Of a stretch of 64,000 nt of DNA, positions 48,159-59,315 are shown piece by piece. The notes under the pieces are model-generated. The model ran no database searches, was not told where the DNA came from, and saw only the letters and a program-made list of their open reading frames with translations. This DNA comes from Panicum virgatum. Its lineage: Eukaryota; Streptophyta; Magnoliopsida; Poales; Poaceae. The position numbers and the translations under genes are program-made. The stretch lies in assembly GCF_016808335.1 (NCBI RefSeq), contig NC_053148.1, positions 50,422,930 to 50,486,929 on the forward strand, in the 5' to 3' direction. Within the stretch, counting starts at the first letter, position 1; each line of letters opens with the position of its first letter.

Positions 48159-48725
48159 CTACCAGTCGTAGGTGTCTGAACTCCTACGGCGCTTCGGGCT
48201 TCGCGACGGTGCGTCTCCACCATCGTCGTCGTCATCATCGCCATCGTCGCCGCTGCTGCTGCCATCGTCCTCGGCGTTGCTGCTGCTTCGCCCGCCGCTG
48301 CTGCTACTTCCCTCTTCGCTTCCCTCCATGGGGGCTTTGAGGAAATGGTGGGGGTTTCCTCCTGCCGCCGTATCGTCGCTGGAAGAAGAGCCGATCTCTT
48401 CGAAGGAGTCGGCTCCTTCCCAGGAGAAGGCGTCGTCTTCACTGCTCTCCAGTTCCTCTTGGAAGAGGAACTGGAGGTCATCCTCTCCTTCAGTCATGGG
48501 TTTGTCCTCCTTAGAGGCGACCCCAAAGTCGAACTCCTCTGCATCCCAGTGCAGAGGAGCCAGCGCCTCATAGGCTGCTGTCGGGTCCCACTCGGGGGTC
48601 GGCTCTTGGCTCTCTATGATAGAGTCGATGGAGGAGGCCGAGAGGGAAGAAGAAGAAGGAGGAGAGGAGGAGGAAGAAGAGGAATCTCCAAAAGAGTTGG
48701 AGCCGGAGGAAGAAGAGATGTCCAT
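48159..48725 (-). CDS. Antisense Ser/acidic-rich ORF of element D (unknown)
   Basis: A 188-codon frame with an ATG at 48725 (MDISSSSGSNSFGDSSSS), Ser-rich at the start, a conserved-looking middle (EWDPTAAYEALAPLHWDAEEF), then Glu/Asp-rich, and a tail of Asp and Ser repeats ending in basic PKRRRSSDTYDW. No domain is recognised. Same strand as the plant-mobile-domain gene, 250 bp upstream of its first exon, so it could be a separate small antisense gene or an upstream exon. Low complexity makes chance openness possible. Confidence 0.45.
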   Translation of the reverse strand: MDISSSSGSNSFGDSSSSSSSPPSSSSLSASSIDSIIESQEPTPEWDPTAAYEALAPLHWDAEEFDFGVASKEDKPMTEGEDDLQFLFQEELESSEDDAFSWEGADSFEEIGSSSSDDTAAGGNPHHFLKAPMEGSEEGSSSSGGRSSSNAEDDGSSSGDDGDDDDDDGGDAPSRSPKRRRSSDTYDW

Positions 48726-48977
48726 GGCTGGTGGAGGATTGGGATTTCTGCGCTACTGGCTCTAGGAGGAAGGAGTTTGCTGTGGAAAAGAGCCGATTCG
48801 GGTGAGATTAAATAGTGAAAAGATGGAAGACGGATCGGCAGTTTTCACGTTCTACGAGAAGCCAGTTGCAGAGACGTTGCGTCTTCCTTGGTGGTTACAG
48901 TGTGTTTAATGAGCATTAACGGGAAGATGAAGCGACGGATTGGTTTTGGAACTATCATTGCCAAAACCAGGGGGGCA

Positions 48978-50194
48978 TGTGTTATCACCATAAATTAACA
49001 GGATTAATTTATGGGACGAAATCAAGATGGGCTTAAAGCAGAAGACTGAAGAAGACTTGTAAATCGGCTCCTGCCTGAGCATCTGGGCCACATGGGCCAT
49101 GTATCTTTAGATTTAGTTCAAGGTTAGAGATAGAATCCGATCGGGACAAGATTAGTTTAGATTGTTTCCCAAGTCTCCGGACTATAAATATGTATCCTTT
49201 GTTATTCGTAAAGGAGAGCGTCATCATGTCTCGCAAACAACAACTCTCGGCGCATCGCCACCCCTAAACCTAGGGTTTCATCCATGTAAGTGCCATGCTG
49301 CCCTGATCGCTTCTTGCGATCAGAGCAGTATTGTTCTTGCTTTTACCTTGGTATTACTCGTACTGAAGCGTTTTTGATGGCGAGTAGTACTAGTTATCCT
49401 GATGTTCGTAGCATGGCTTTTAGTAGATCTGTTATGCTTCGTTGCTTATCATCTACGAATATCATGTTGTCTCTGTGCAATCACGTTTCAATCTCATGCT
49501 AGCTCTTGTCGCATAGAATTAGTTGCACAGAGGCAACACCCTGCTTCTTTTATGTCTAGTAGATCTGATCTGTTATGGTTTGCTCTTATCTTAAGAGTTG
49601 GCATAATATCTGCTAGGTTAGGCCTTGCAAACGGATTGGATGATCCGGTGGTATAATAGATGTTTTATCTTAGCCCAGATAGGGATTGTTCCGAGAATCG
49701 GCTCTTGCTAGTTCTTAGGCCTCTGTTTTGGGTTGTGGTTTAGTTGTCTGTTATGTTCATTAGGCCTAGTCACGCGTAGGATGTTCTGATCTAGCAGTGA
49801 AGCTGTTACCATCGTGGATTAGATCAATTAGATTTATTTGAAGCAGTTTTATAGTTATTTGCTTTATTTATCATATCTGGATACAATCAGATCCCATCTG
49901 ACACCGGGACTCGATCGGCTCTTTAAAGCCGATGCAAGAGTCGTCCCGGGGAGCCGACCACGGCTCGGACTTACATTTACACGTGTCTTTGTATGCAGGA
50001 AACTGTTTGGAGCACGTCTGCACCCTCCTGATCGGGTATAGGTCAGGTGGCACGCCCGGTTTTCACACATCCTCCGGGCGCGTGACGGAATTGCGGGCCG
50101 TCGACGAGGAGAGCAGTGCCTGCCAGCGCCCCAGCAACCTCCCGGCTCTTCGTGTTGCCCGTCGCTGCTCGCCGGTGGGTTTTGACTGACAACA
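48978..50194 (+). repeat. Right (3') LTR of element D
   Basis: 1217 bp, TGTTATCACC to GACTGACAACA, directly after the purine tract. TATA box ACTATAAATATG at about 49,182. A predicted leader ending at a GTAAGT (about 49,287) and a TATGCAG acceptor (about 49,998) suggest an intron inside the LTR transcript. A hairpin, TGATCGC-TTCTT-GCGATCA, lies near 49,303-49,321. Confidence 0.9.
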
Positions 50195-50866
50195 ATGAGT
50201 TAGGTCAGATCGTGGTGGCGAGTACTTCTCAAATTTATTCACTTCATTCTGCGAGGAATATGGTATGATTCATGAGAGGATGCCTCCCTATCCACCTCAG
50301 TCAAATGGGGTTGCCGAAAGAAAGAACCGCACTCTAACTGATTTGGTTAACGCCATGTTAGATACTGTAGGACTTTCCAAGAAATGGTGGGGTGAGACTA
50401 TATTGACTGCATGTCATGTCCTAAACCGTGTTCCGTCAAAAAATAAAGAGATAACACCATTCGAGGAATGGGAGAAGAAAAGACCAACACTTTTATACTT
50501 ACGTACATGGGGTTGTTAGGCAAAAATAAGTGTGCCAATAACCAAGAAACGTAAGTTTGGACCTAAAACTGTGGATTGTGTCTTTCTAGGTTATGCTATT
50601 CACAGCGTTGGGTATAGAATTTTAATAGTAAAATCTGGAGTACCTGACATGCATGTTGGTACTATAATAGAGTCCAGAGATGCTACATTTTTTGAAAATA
50701 TTTTTTCCATAAGAGATGGAACAAGTTCATCTAGGCAAGAGTTTATCGAAGATGATAGCTCTGCTGAGCCGATAGAACACAATGAACCTCACTTGTGGAA
50801 AATCCTGAGGAGGATAACAATGATGCTCCTAAAAAGAGCAAGAGACAAAGGGCATGCAGGGAAGTA
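50195..50866 (+). pseudogene. Copia integrase, right portion
   Basis: Continues the integrase cut by element D: RSDRGGEYFSN holds the second catalytic Asp, and QSNGVAERKNRTL the Glu. After a stop at 50517-50519 the frame goes on through PITKKRKFGPKTVDCVFLGY and ends at about 50866 (ARDKGHAGK). The reverse transcriptase that should follow is absent. Confidence 0.85.
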
Positions 50867-51207
50867 AGATTGAACGGCGCTAATCCTTGTCAAGTTATGC
50901 AATGTTTGGGCCCTTTTTGAACCAAACATGTGGTAACATAAGCTTTCCAAATGCCTCTCTCAAGCACCTTGATTGCTTGCTCTTATGACATACACGGAGA
51001 CATATGAAAGGGACACATATAGAGTCCGTGTGGTTTGTAAATACTATTGCATGATACATTTAGCTTTATATGGTCCTAAAATTTAGCCTTGCAGCAATAG
51101 AAGTATGTGCATGGGAGTGTCTAGACTTGTACTTTTTCCTCGTGTCTACCTGAAAAAGTTTCCAAGTTCAAAAAAAAGTATTCACAACCTAAAGTTTCCC
51201 TCCTATG
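50867..51207. other. Copia region between integrase remnant and 3' LTR
   Basis: 341 bp with no RT or RNase H similarity; replaces about 2 kb of pol expected in a complete Copia element. AT-rich, no recognisable motif. I did not see a clear purine tract before the LTR. Confidence 0.55.
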
Positions 51208-52053
51208 TGTTGGAATATGAGAGGCTTTTTAGCCCAATTATTCAATAATTCAATGGAAAAGAATTAAACCTCACTACTAATGCTAGGGAGTCATGAGGAT
51301 GTTAATACCATATTGTAATTGAGGAGAGTGATGGCTGGGTGATAAATAGCGATTAAATTAGAGGATTGATGACCGGTTAATGGTGCAAATTGATGGCCAT
51401 TGTTGCACCTAGAGGTGTCCAGGTTCATCCCCCCTTCCTCTAGGATCGACTATAAAAGGAGACCAGCCCCTCTCATTCTAACACAACACTCTCAAGCTCT
51501 CAGGTACTCCTGCTTAGGAGACCTCTCCCTTCTCCCTCAGCTGCTTTCTGCAATCCCCATCGCTAGCGCTGCGAGCATAGTTCTGGCGAGAGCAGGCATC
51601 CGAAACCTCTGCAACACTGAGATCCTGCTCGGGATAGCGAGACAATCAGGTTTTTAGGGAGCGTCTTGACGTGACTGCTCGCTCCCTGGTCGACTACTTC
51701 GTATACTTCCCGGTGGCCGAACGAACGTCTACGTCCTCGACTTCCTGGTGGCCGAACGCCTACGCCCTCTACTTCCTGGTGGCCGTACCTGTGTTCCCCA
51801 AGTGAATATCAAGATCATCTCGACTACTTCCCGACGGCCATCTGCACTGCATCGACTAAGTTCGGCTACATCGAACAACCCTGACCGACACAATGTCCAG
51901 TCATGGGAACGACCCACCCGGTGCCTCCGGCACTGGTCCCGCCTTAGGGTACACCCTAAACCAATTTTGGTTTATTATTTTGTTCATGTTTATTAGTGAG
52001 AATAATATGAACACGAGCACATATTTTGTTAGCACAATATAACTCATTTATGC

Positions 52054-53181
52054 TGTCGGTACCCTGCAGCTGGGGTACCAACTCCTACTATGCCAAGACT
52101 CACATAGTTATCCGTAACTACGCCCTAAGGAGCTGAGCAGCCGGACCCCTGGGGTCCGACTCCATCTCACCGGACCGACGGTCCCGGACCCGCTTCCCGC
52201 TCGGGGATGGGTCCGGTGTCACCACGTGTCCCAGAGGTGGAAATGCTCAGCACCTGTGACCGCGGATCCGGACCCCCACAGGTGGGTCCGGGACCTTCAC
52301 GTGCCATCCGGACTCCCGCAGATGGGTCCGGGACCTCCACGTGCCTATCCGGCCCCCCGTGAGCTCTCGGCTCAGCTAGCTGCTCGGGAGGGGTCCGGAG
52401 CCTCCACGTGTCACGCAGACGCGGGCGCGGGCGCAAGCCTTCCGCTGGAAGCTCCCTCACCCACCCGCATTAAGTGCGAGTGGTTGAGGCGGGCTCTGCT
52501 GCCTCTGGGCACGGGGCAGCCTTTGTCAGTTCACACTGCGGATCTCTAGTTACCGAGGCGGCTCGTCAGTTACCAAGACAAGCATTAAAGACTCAGCGCC
52601 ATGCGCATGGAGACGAGTCATGATGACCAGCTAGTGACTGGAGCAACAGTGCACGCTGCTACAGTGGACTGAGTCAGTAGTTCGGCGCTTCATCATGACC
52701 TCGACGCGCGGCTGCAGAGGCTAGACTCTACTCTGACAGGACAGCTCAAGACCATCCCTGGTCAGAAGCAACGCACGAAAGCCGACGACAAGATCTCCGG
52801 ATCTGAGGCATTGAAGGCCAAAGTGTAGTTTATAATACATCGCTGGGTCCACATGTTGTGGCCCCGCTTAGTGTACATGCTCCCCTTGGACATATAAAAG
52901 GGAGAGCACGCCCGCTAGAACAAAGAGATACACACAGACTCACGCTGGACTCAGCACCAGATCCTCAGACTCTCTCGAGACTCAGCTGGAGAGCGCAAGC
53001 AATACAACACACAATGGACGTAGGGTATTACGCTCCGGCGGCCCGAACCACTCTAAACCAGCTGTGTTCATCGTGTTCTTCCTCTGAGATTGGGGTAATC
53101 CTAGCTAATCCTCCGAGTACTCACCCTTTGGGCTTAGCGGGTGCATTCCGCCACCCGGCTGTGGTTTGCTACACCATGACA
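52054..53181 (+). repeat. Left LTR of element E
   Basis: 1128 bp, TG...CA termini, rich in TCCGGAC and GGGTCCGG strings. Collinear with the right LTR with a few percent differences by eye, so E is older than the chromovirus array. Confidence 0.9.
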
Positions 53182-53476
53182 TTTGGTGCGCTAGGTAGGG
53201 GCGCTTTAGCTCATCTCTTGCCCATCTCCATGGCTCGGGTGGTTGAGCACTCCCACCACGATGACGACGTGGAGATGACGGAGGGTGTGGCGTCATCCGC
53301 GCCACACACCTCTCGCATTCCTGCGCCAGGGCAACCGTGCCCGTGGAGCAGCCACCGTCGGCAACGGCGCGCGTTGCACTTCGGCAAGAGTCAGGGCGTC
53401 CGTCAAGGGCCCCCTCACAAGCTGCGAGCGGCGGAGCAACAAATCCCAGCTCGCAGCATACCTCACTCATGTGAGG

Positions 53477-53590
53477 AAGCCCGCTCCGGTGAAAAGCCGA
53501 CTTCGGTCGCACCAAGCCCGCTCCGACGGAAAGCCCACTCCGGTCGCACCAAGCCCGCTCCGGTGGAAAGCCCACTCCGGTCGCACTAAG
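53477..53590 (+). repeat. 37-bp tandem repeat in element E
   Basis: Units starting AAGCCCGCTCC at 53477, 53514 and 53551 repeat every 37 bp, followed by degenerate partial units to about 53,635. They encode a Ser/Pro/Lys-rich periodic peptide in one frame, but no protein function is suggested. Confidence 0.85.
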
Positions 53591-53749
53591 TCGACTCTGG
53601 TGGCTCTCTCCGGCGGAAAGCCGACTCCGGTCGCACCCCCGACTCTACATCTATGTAAGTCCTATCCTTAGAGGCCCAGCGGGGAATAAACCTTTTCCTT
53701 TGTAACTAGGTAGTACTTCTGTGTGGTCCAATCCGGTGAGCCTCCCACG

Positions 53750-54317
53750 TGGAGGGGTCCGGACCTCTGGGAACCAGGTTCAGGGAAGCGTACTCACCCT
53801 CCGAGGAGGTCCGGAGCTGTGTAGCCGCTTAGCCTGGTTCTGTACCCTAAGCCTGCATGCTCTACCTCCCTAGGGCGAGTACCGTAGTACCTAAGACTGG
53901 GGGCCCGGAGGTCCGGACAGCTCCGGCCTCATAAACACGTGTTCTGGCTTACATCGCACATCTCATGTACATCTATTTATAAAGGAAAAGTTTATTCTCA
54001 GTTTGCCTCTAAGGATGTTATATTCCAATTTCAATCTACGCATTCTGTTTGCGCTAACCCCCACGTGGCTTCTTACTCTTGTGCGGTGATTGTAGTCCGA
54101 ATTGAGTTGGCTAGTTAGTGACTTAGCTCGAGACCCCTCATGGAAGAGAGGGGTTCGGACCCCTGGTAACCTGCAGGTTCAGGGAAGCGCACTCATTCTC
54201 CGGGGAGGTCCGGAGCTGTGTAACCGCTTAGCCTGGTTCCGTACCCTAAGCCTGCACGCACCACCTCCTGTGAATGAGTGCCGCAGTACCTAGGACTGGG
54301 AACCTGGAGGTCCGGAC
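53750..54317 (+). repeat. Pair of direct repeats in the element E interior
   Basis: 53750-53918 and 54140-54317 share a long imperfect match (AGGTTCAGGGAAGCG, GAGGTCCGGAGCTGTGTA, CTTAGCCTGGTTC, TACCCTAAGCCTGCA, GGAGGTCCGGAC in the same order). They are separated by about 220 bp of AT-richer sequence. Confidence 0.85.
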
Positions 54318-54608
54318 TTTCTCTTAACCTAAAGGCCGGCCCCTTGAGCCCCGTTCACTGAACCTAGCTGTCTATCTCAAAGGATTACAGCCAACAGGAT
54401 TTGGGACCCGTGGGCACGCTACTAAGCATCTACCTTGAGTCATGTGCAGGTCCAAACGTGATGATGCAGCAGGTGGCCCAAAGGATGGACGACGCAGGAC
54501 AAGACCCTTGCGGCGCGCACCGCTGGGCGCCAGAAGCAGCCAAGTTGCTCACAGTAGTGGCCCCACCTACGGGTTCGTTGCCTCTCCCGAGGCGGGCCCG
54601 CGGGCCTC

Positions 54609-55737
54609 TGTCGGTACCCTCCAGCTGGGGTACCCACTCCTACTGTGCCAAGACTCGCATAGTTATCCGTAACTACGCCCTAAGGAGCTGAGCAGCCGGA
54701 CCCCTGGGGTCCGACTCCATCTCACCGGACCAACGGTCCCGGACCCGCTTCCCGCTCGGGGACGGGTCCGGTGTCACCACGTGTCCCAGAGGTGGAAATG
54801 CTCAGCACCTGTGACCGCGGATCCGGACCCCCGCAGGTGGGTCCGGGACCTCCACGTGCCATCCGGACTCCCACAGATGGGTCCGGGACCTCCACGTGCC
54901 TATCCAGACCCCCGTGAGCTCTCGGCTCAGCTAGCTACTCGGGAGGGGTCTGGAGCCACCACGTGTCACGCAGACGCGGGCGCGGGCGCAAGCCTTCCGC
55001 TGGAAGCTCCCTCACCCACCCGCATTAAGTGCGAGTGGTTGAGGCGGGCTCTGCTGCCTCTGGGCACGGGGCAGTATTTGTCAGTCCACACTGTGGATCG
55101 CCAGTTACCGAGGTGGCTCGTCAGTTACCAAGACAAGCATTAAAGACTCAGCGCCGTGCGCATGGGCGACGAGTCATGATGACCAGCTACTGACTGGAGC
55201 AACAGTGCACGCTGCTACAGTGGACTGAGTCAGTAGTTCGGCGCTTCATCATGACCTCGACGCGCGGCTGCAGAGGCTAGACTCTACTCTGACAGGACAG
55301 CTCAAGACCATCCCTGGTCAGAAACTACGCACGGAAGCCGACGACAAGATCTCCGGATCTGAGGCATTGAAGGCCAATGTGTAGTTTATAATACATCGCC
55401 GGGTCCACATGTCGTGGCCCCGCTCAGTGTACGTGCTCCCCTTGGACATATAAAAGGGAGAGCACGCCCGCTAGAACACAGAGATACACACAGACTCACG
55501 CTGGACTCAGCACCAGATCCTCATACTCTCTCGGGACTCAGCTGGAGAGCGCAAGCAATACAACACACAGTGGACGTAGGGTATTACGCTCCGGCGGCCC
55601 GAACCACTCTAAACCAGCTGTGTTCATCGTGTTCTTCCTCTGAGATTGGGATAATCCTAGCTAACCCCCGAGTACTCACCCTCTGGGCTTAGGCGATTTC
55701 ATTCCGCCACCCGGCTGTGGTTTGCCACACCACGACA
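54609..55737 (+). repeat. Right LTR of element E
   Basis: 1129 bp, TGTCGGTACC to CCACGACA, followed by the target duplication TATGC. Contains the TATA box at about 55,447. Confidence 0.9.
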
Positions 55738-55803
55738 TATGCCATGAAATTGATAATAGTATTTGGAATTAAAATATAGCGAAAACTGCCTATATTTCTA
55801 ACA

Positions 55804-56728
55804 TTATGTATAAATGAAGATTACCCAACCCCAAAAACAAAATGCAAGTAGTCTTACAAGGTGGGAAACAAATCAGGGGGAATCTATTTATCGCGCGCCA
55901 ATGCATCGCAGAAGAAGAAGCGTTGTCACTGCAGGTGGGCCCGAGGCACTGTTCATCTTCCACCTCGAGCACCAGCACTGTCTTTCTTCTTCGGCGAGAT
56001 CCGGCGGCCAGAGTGGAGGCGGCGGCGAGGACGCAAGGCGGCCGGAGACGCAGACGGAGGCGGAGGCGGAGGCAAGCGGAAACGGAGGCGGCCAGAGGCG
56101 CATGGGGCACTGGCTTCTGCGATTGAATCGAGCAAAATCGCTTAAAGCGGTAAATAGAAAACCCCCATTCAAATCATGCCTAAACAATAATATATACAAG
56201 TAGGTGTTATTGAATTGAAGGCCATGATAAAGAATTGATGTAGTATAAATAGATTCAAGCTCCAATCTTAAAGGAATGCATTAGATAATGAAGAAGAAGC
56301 AATTCTACACGAGGAACCACTAATTAGACGTACTATATAATTCCAAATACATTCTTTATTTTGTTCATGTTCAGCTTGTCTGCTTTTAATTTATTCTAAT
56401 TTATTCTATTCACAAAATACTATTGAATCAGTCGAAATCAGTTCACTTGTGCTCTTTCCTAAAATAGTACTTTTGAAGAAGGAAGTCATAAGAAGGTTGC
56501 ATTGCATGGCCAGAGAAGACAACCATTCTCCAGGGGCAATACGGTCTTGTCCAGCGGCGCTTGGACTTTCCTCTCACCACCTGCCTGCCTGCTTGGTCTT
56601 ATATATTCGAGGAGGCCCTGAGGCAAGGCAATTCGACTGGACGCGGCCATTCCCTTCCCTTCCCTTCTCCGACAGCTCAGCTCAAGATCACCTTCCCCTC
56701 CAGTCCCGGATCCAGATCCCGAGGGGCC
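55804..56728. other. Intergenic DNA and 5' UTR upstream of clathrin light chain
   Basis: 55,860-56,110 is GC-rich with GGCGGAGGCGGAGGC-type repeats and several overlapping ORFs without domain; 56,200-56,440 is AT-rich. 56,600-56,728 is the probable 5' UTR of the following gene. I see no supported gene here; the GC-rich patch could be a fragment of a lost first exon. Confidence 0.45.
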
Positions 56729-58640
56729 ATGGCCACCGCCTTCGACTCCCCGACCTCCTCCCCGGCCGCCGCGCCCTTCCATGACGACGCCTTCCTCCAC
56801 GTGGACGGCTCGGCCGCCTCAGCCGACGGCTTCCCGGCCTCCCCAGACCCCTACGCCTTCAGCTCCGACGCACCCTCGCCCTTTGGCATGCCCCAGGCCA
56901 ACGGCGGCCTCCACGACGACCCGTTCGCCGACTCCGACGGTGGGCCCGTCCTCCCGCCGCCCACCGAGATGGGTCGCGAGGAGGGATTCCTGCTCCGCGA
57001 GTGGCGCCGGTAAAGCTTAGTTTCCCCTCCCCCTTCCGCTGCTCAGATCTGGGTCCGCTGCCTGCTGAATTCTGCTAGATCTACGCGTCCGATCGCCAAG
57101 TTGCATAGAGGGCTAGATCTAGCTACCAAGATGCCTAGTCATATGGCCTAGTCCTTGAAAGGTAATCACCTGGGGGAGTACTAGACAGACAGACCTAGCT
57201 GTTAACATGTCCTAGTCTAGATTTGATGCATCATCTGCTGAAAGTTCAGTGCATCGCCTTACCGCTATACCAATGAGATGGTAAAATACCTGTGTCTTCA
57301 GCATTCTTCACAATCACATATGTTACTGGCGTTCAGATAGGTGCTGTTTGTACAGACTTAGAAATCCTTTTGCTCAAGTAATAAAAAAACTATTTTGCAT
57401 ATTATTCATTTTAGCATCATGATGCAGTATGTCGCAACTTCATCTTGCAATTGTCTAGACCATGACATGCAAATGAGCTAATACAATCTAAGATCAAGTG
57501 TATCTTTTCCAAAATGGTTACCATAACACACAGATATATCGGAATTATCTTTACTGCTTCATGAAACCATAAGCCGATCAGTTTCAGCTGTGCTGGTGCA
57601 TGATATATGTTCACTCAGTGATTCTGCTGGTTCTTCTAAAAGTAAGCCTTGCTACTGGTGTTATTTGTCCCGTACTCTGTGGAATCTATCTATCTACTCA
57701 GCTTGCTTGTTCTACTTTGCTCTATCCTCTAGCCATAACAATCGTGAAATAATAGGATAATCAAGATGCACAGCGGCTAGTCCCATAATATCTTCGTGTA
57801 GATTGCCGTATCTTGTGCTGTATCTTCGACTAGAGCCGGACAGTCATGTTAAATAGTTGTTCCTTGTATTTTTGCTGATTGTCACCCTCTCTCACTGTTT
57901 AAGTATATGTGTACTGCAATCATCTACAGTCAAAATGCAATCCTCCTTGAGGAAAAGGAAAAGAAGGAGAAGGAGCTGAGGAGCCAAATCATCCTTGACG
58001 CCGAAGAATTTAAGAAAGCTTTTGTCGAGAAGCAGAAGCTCAATGTTGAGACAAGCAAGGGACAAAACCGTGACAGGGAGAAGGTAGGTGGTACTTAAGA
58101 TCAGGGCCCTGTAAATCCTATTTATCCTTTGTTTCCCCGCACTATGGAAACCTGACTGCTCTTTATCATCACCCTCCTGTTTGGTCTGCTTGTTGCTAGC
58201 TTTTCCTAGCGAACCAGGAGAAGTTCCACGCCGGTGCGGATAAGCAGTACTGGAAGGCAATATCAGAACTTATCCCACACGAGATTGCTAACATCGAGAA
58301 GAGAGGGGCGAGGAAAGATAAGGAGAAGGAGAAGAAGCCTGGGATCGTGGTGATCCAGGGCCCAAAGCCTGGGAAGCCGACGGACATGTCACGGATGCGG
58401 CAGATATTGCTGAAGCTGAAGCACACTCCTCCGCCACACATGAAGCCACCTCCGCCACCTGCAGCAGCTGCTGGGAAGGACGGTGCCCCGGCTGCCGCTG
58501 GAAAGGATGGAGCTCCGGCTGCCGCTGCCAAGGATGGAGCTAAGCCAGCAGCCCCTGCCAACGGCAGTGTTCCAGAGATGGAGAAGGCCGCGGCGGCAGC
58601 AGCGCCCGCACCAGCAGCTGAGCCTATCGCGGCTGCCTAA
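56729..58640 (+). CDS. CLC: Clathrin light chain
   Basis: Three exons, 56729-57009, 57930-58083 and 58200-58640, give 291 residues. The N-terminal 90 residues are acidic and Pro/Ser-rich and end with [11 protein letters not shown]. Residues 94-145 form the charged helix that binds the clathrin heavy chain ([34 protein letters not shown]). A conserved segment ([20 protein letters not shown], then [21 protein letters not shown]) follows, then an Ala/Pro-rich tail with three [12 protein letters not shown] repeats. This is the plant clathrin light chain plan; the protein acts in triskelia at the plasma membrane and trans-Golgi network during vesicle budding. The acceptor before LFLANQ (58200) is chosen over a nearby TAG because only it keeps frame. 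Confidence 0.93.
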
Positions 58641-59315
58641 GCTAATCATTTGCGGTAGGAGGATAGAGTTGTTGCAGAGGAGGTGGTGTTGGTGAAACTG
58701 AAAGCGCGTCTGAATCGCTGGCATGGCCGGAGGCACCTAGTGTGTATTTTGTTAAGGCACCTTTGATTCATTACATTACTACAATATTGTTATTGCATTT
58801 TGTAGAGAGGTGGGATGTGTATTCTGGTACAAATAAGGTAAATGAGGCTGTATTATGGTTTCGTCTTCCAGGTGTTTGGGATTTTCCTTTGTTCAAATTG
58901 GTTGTATTATTACGTGACTATATCTGCTGCATATATATGTACTTTATGCTTCCTTGGTGTTTCGTCTTTATATATTCTTGTTATTTCTCAAGCCTGACTG
59001 TCAATCCTGCTTTGATCTGTCTGTGCAGTGCATTTCCTTTATGTGTACATGTCTTACTCCAAGTCTAATTTTGACAATGGATGATACATACACACATGGA
59101 TAAAAGAAGTCATTGATCTTTCTGATGCATTTTTTTTAAGATTTGCTACAAGCATCGACTACAAGCTGCTGCAGATGAACACAGAGAGAGAATGAATTTT
59201 CAGTGGTTGCTTTGCTTCTTGTGATGATCGGTAGTGTCTGGCCGCAAAACAACAAGGATAGGAAGGAAGGTCTGGTCTGGCTGTGCGTGCAGAGAGGAAG
59301 AGGAATAGGAATAGG
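58641..59315. other. Spacer between clathrin light chain and TPR-like gene
   Basis: AT-rich; contains the 3' UTR of the light chain gene (at least to about 58,800) and the promoter/5' UTR of the next gene, both on the plus strand. No repeat or gene seen. Confidence 0.5.

Larger units (their letters stand above)
39514..50194 (+). mobile_element. Tat-type Ty3/gypsy element D: truncated internal region plus right LTR
   Basis: Plus strand order: gag (39514-41700), protease, partial RT, RNase H, a second RNase H-like domain, integrase (to 44500), a hairpin/A-tract array, an antisense plant-mobile-domain gene (47908-44996), an antisense acidic ORF (48725-48159), a purine tract (CAGGGGGGCA) and the right LTR. 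A second RNase H after the usual one, plus antisense genes before the 3' LTR, point to the Tat lineage. The primer site and gag start are lost at the rearranged left junction. Target duplication ATGAG at 50195-50199. Confidence 0.82.
52054..55737 (+). mobile_element. Non-coding LTR retrotransposon E
   Basis: A complete 3684-bp element with LTRs at 52054-53181 and 54609-55737 (TGTCGGTACC ... ACGACA) and target duplication TATGC (52049-52053 and 55738-55742). A primer-site-like string (TGGTGCGCTAGGTAGGGG) follows the left LTR. The internal region of 1427 bp (53182-54608) carries no gag or pol; it contains a 37-bp repeat array and a pair of roughly 170-bp direct repeats. TATA boxes (CATATAAAAGGG) at about 52,891 and 55,447. 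It must have been mobilised by another gypsy element. Confidence 0.9.
32267..55803 (+). mobile_element. Decayed Copia element, host of the nested insertions
   Basis: Plus strand. The last 20 bp of its 5' LTR (32267-32286, ending CTATATTTCTAACA) match the end of its 3' LTR (55784-55803); the rest of the 5' LTR is missing. Gag-protease lies at 32304-33600 and integrase at 33601-33976, continuing after the insertion (50195-50866, with an extra copy of part at 39118-39513). No reverse transcriptase or RNase H is found between integrase and the 3' LTR. The 3' LTR runs 51208-52053 plus 55743-55803. Of the roughly 23.5 kb, only about 3.4 kb is Copia; the remainder is later insertions. Confidence 0.8.
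51208..55803 (+). repeat. Copia 3' LTR, split by element E
   Basis: The LTR opens TGTTGGAATATG at 51208, carries a TATA box (CTATAAAAGGAG, about 51,450) and leader, is interrupted at 52053/52054 by element E, and resumes at 55743 to end TTTCTAACA at 55803. Its combined length is about 907 bp. The last 20 bp match the remnant of the 5' LTR at 32267-32286. Confidence 0.75.

Noticed and set aside
52858..53589. 243-codon frame spanning the element E LTR-interior border
   Set aside because: Starts within the LTR promoter and ends in the 37-bp repeat; no gag-like motif.
55842..56265. Several overlapping frames in a GC-rich patch upstream of clathrin light chain
   Set aside because: Frames on both strands are low-complexity (Arg/Pro/Ala) and have no splice-linked continuation that I could support.
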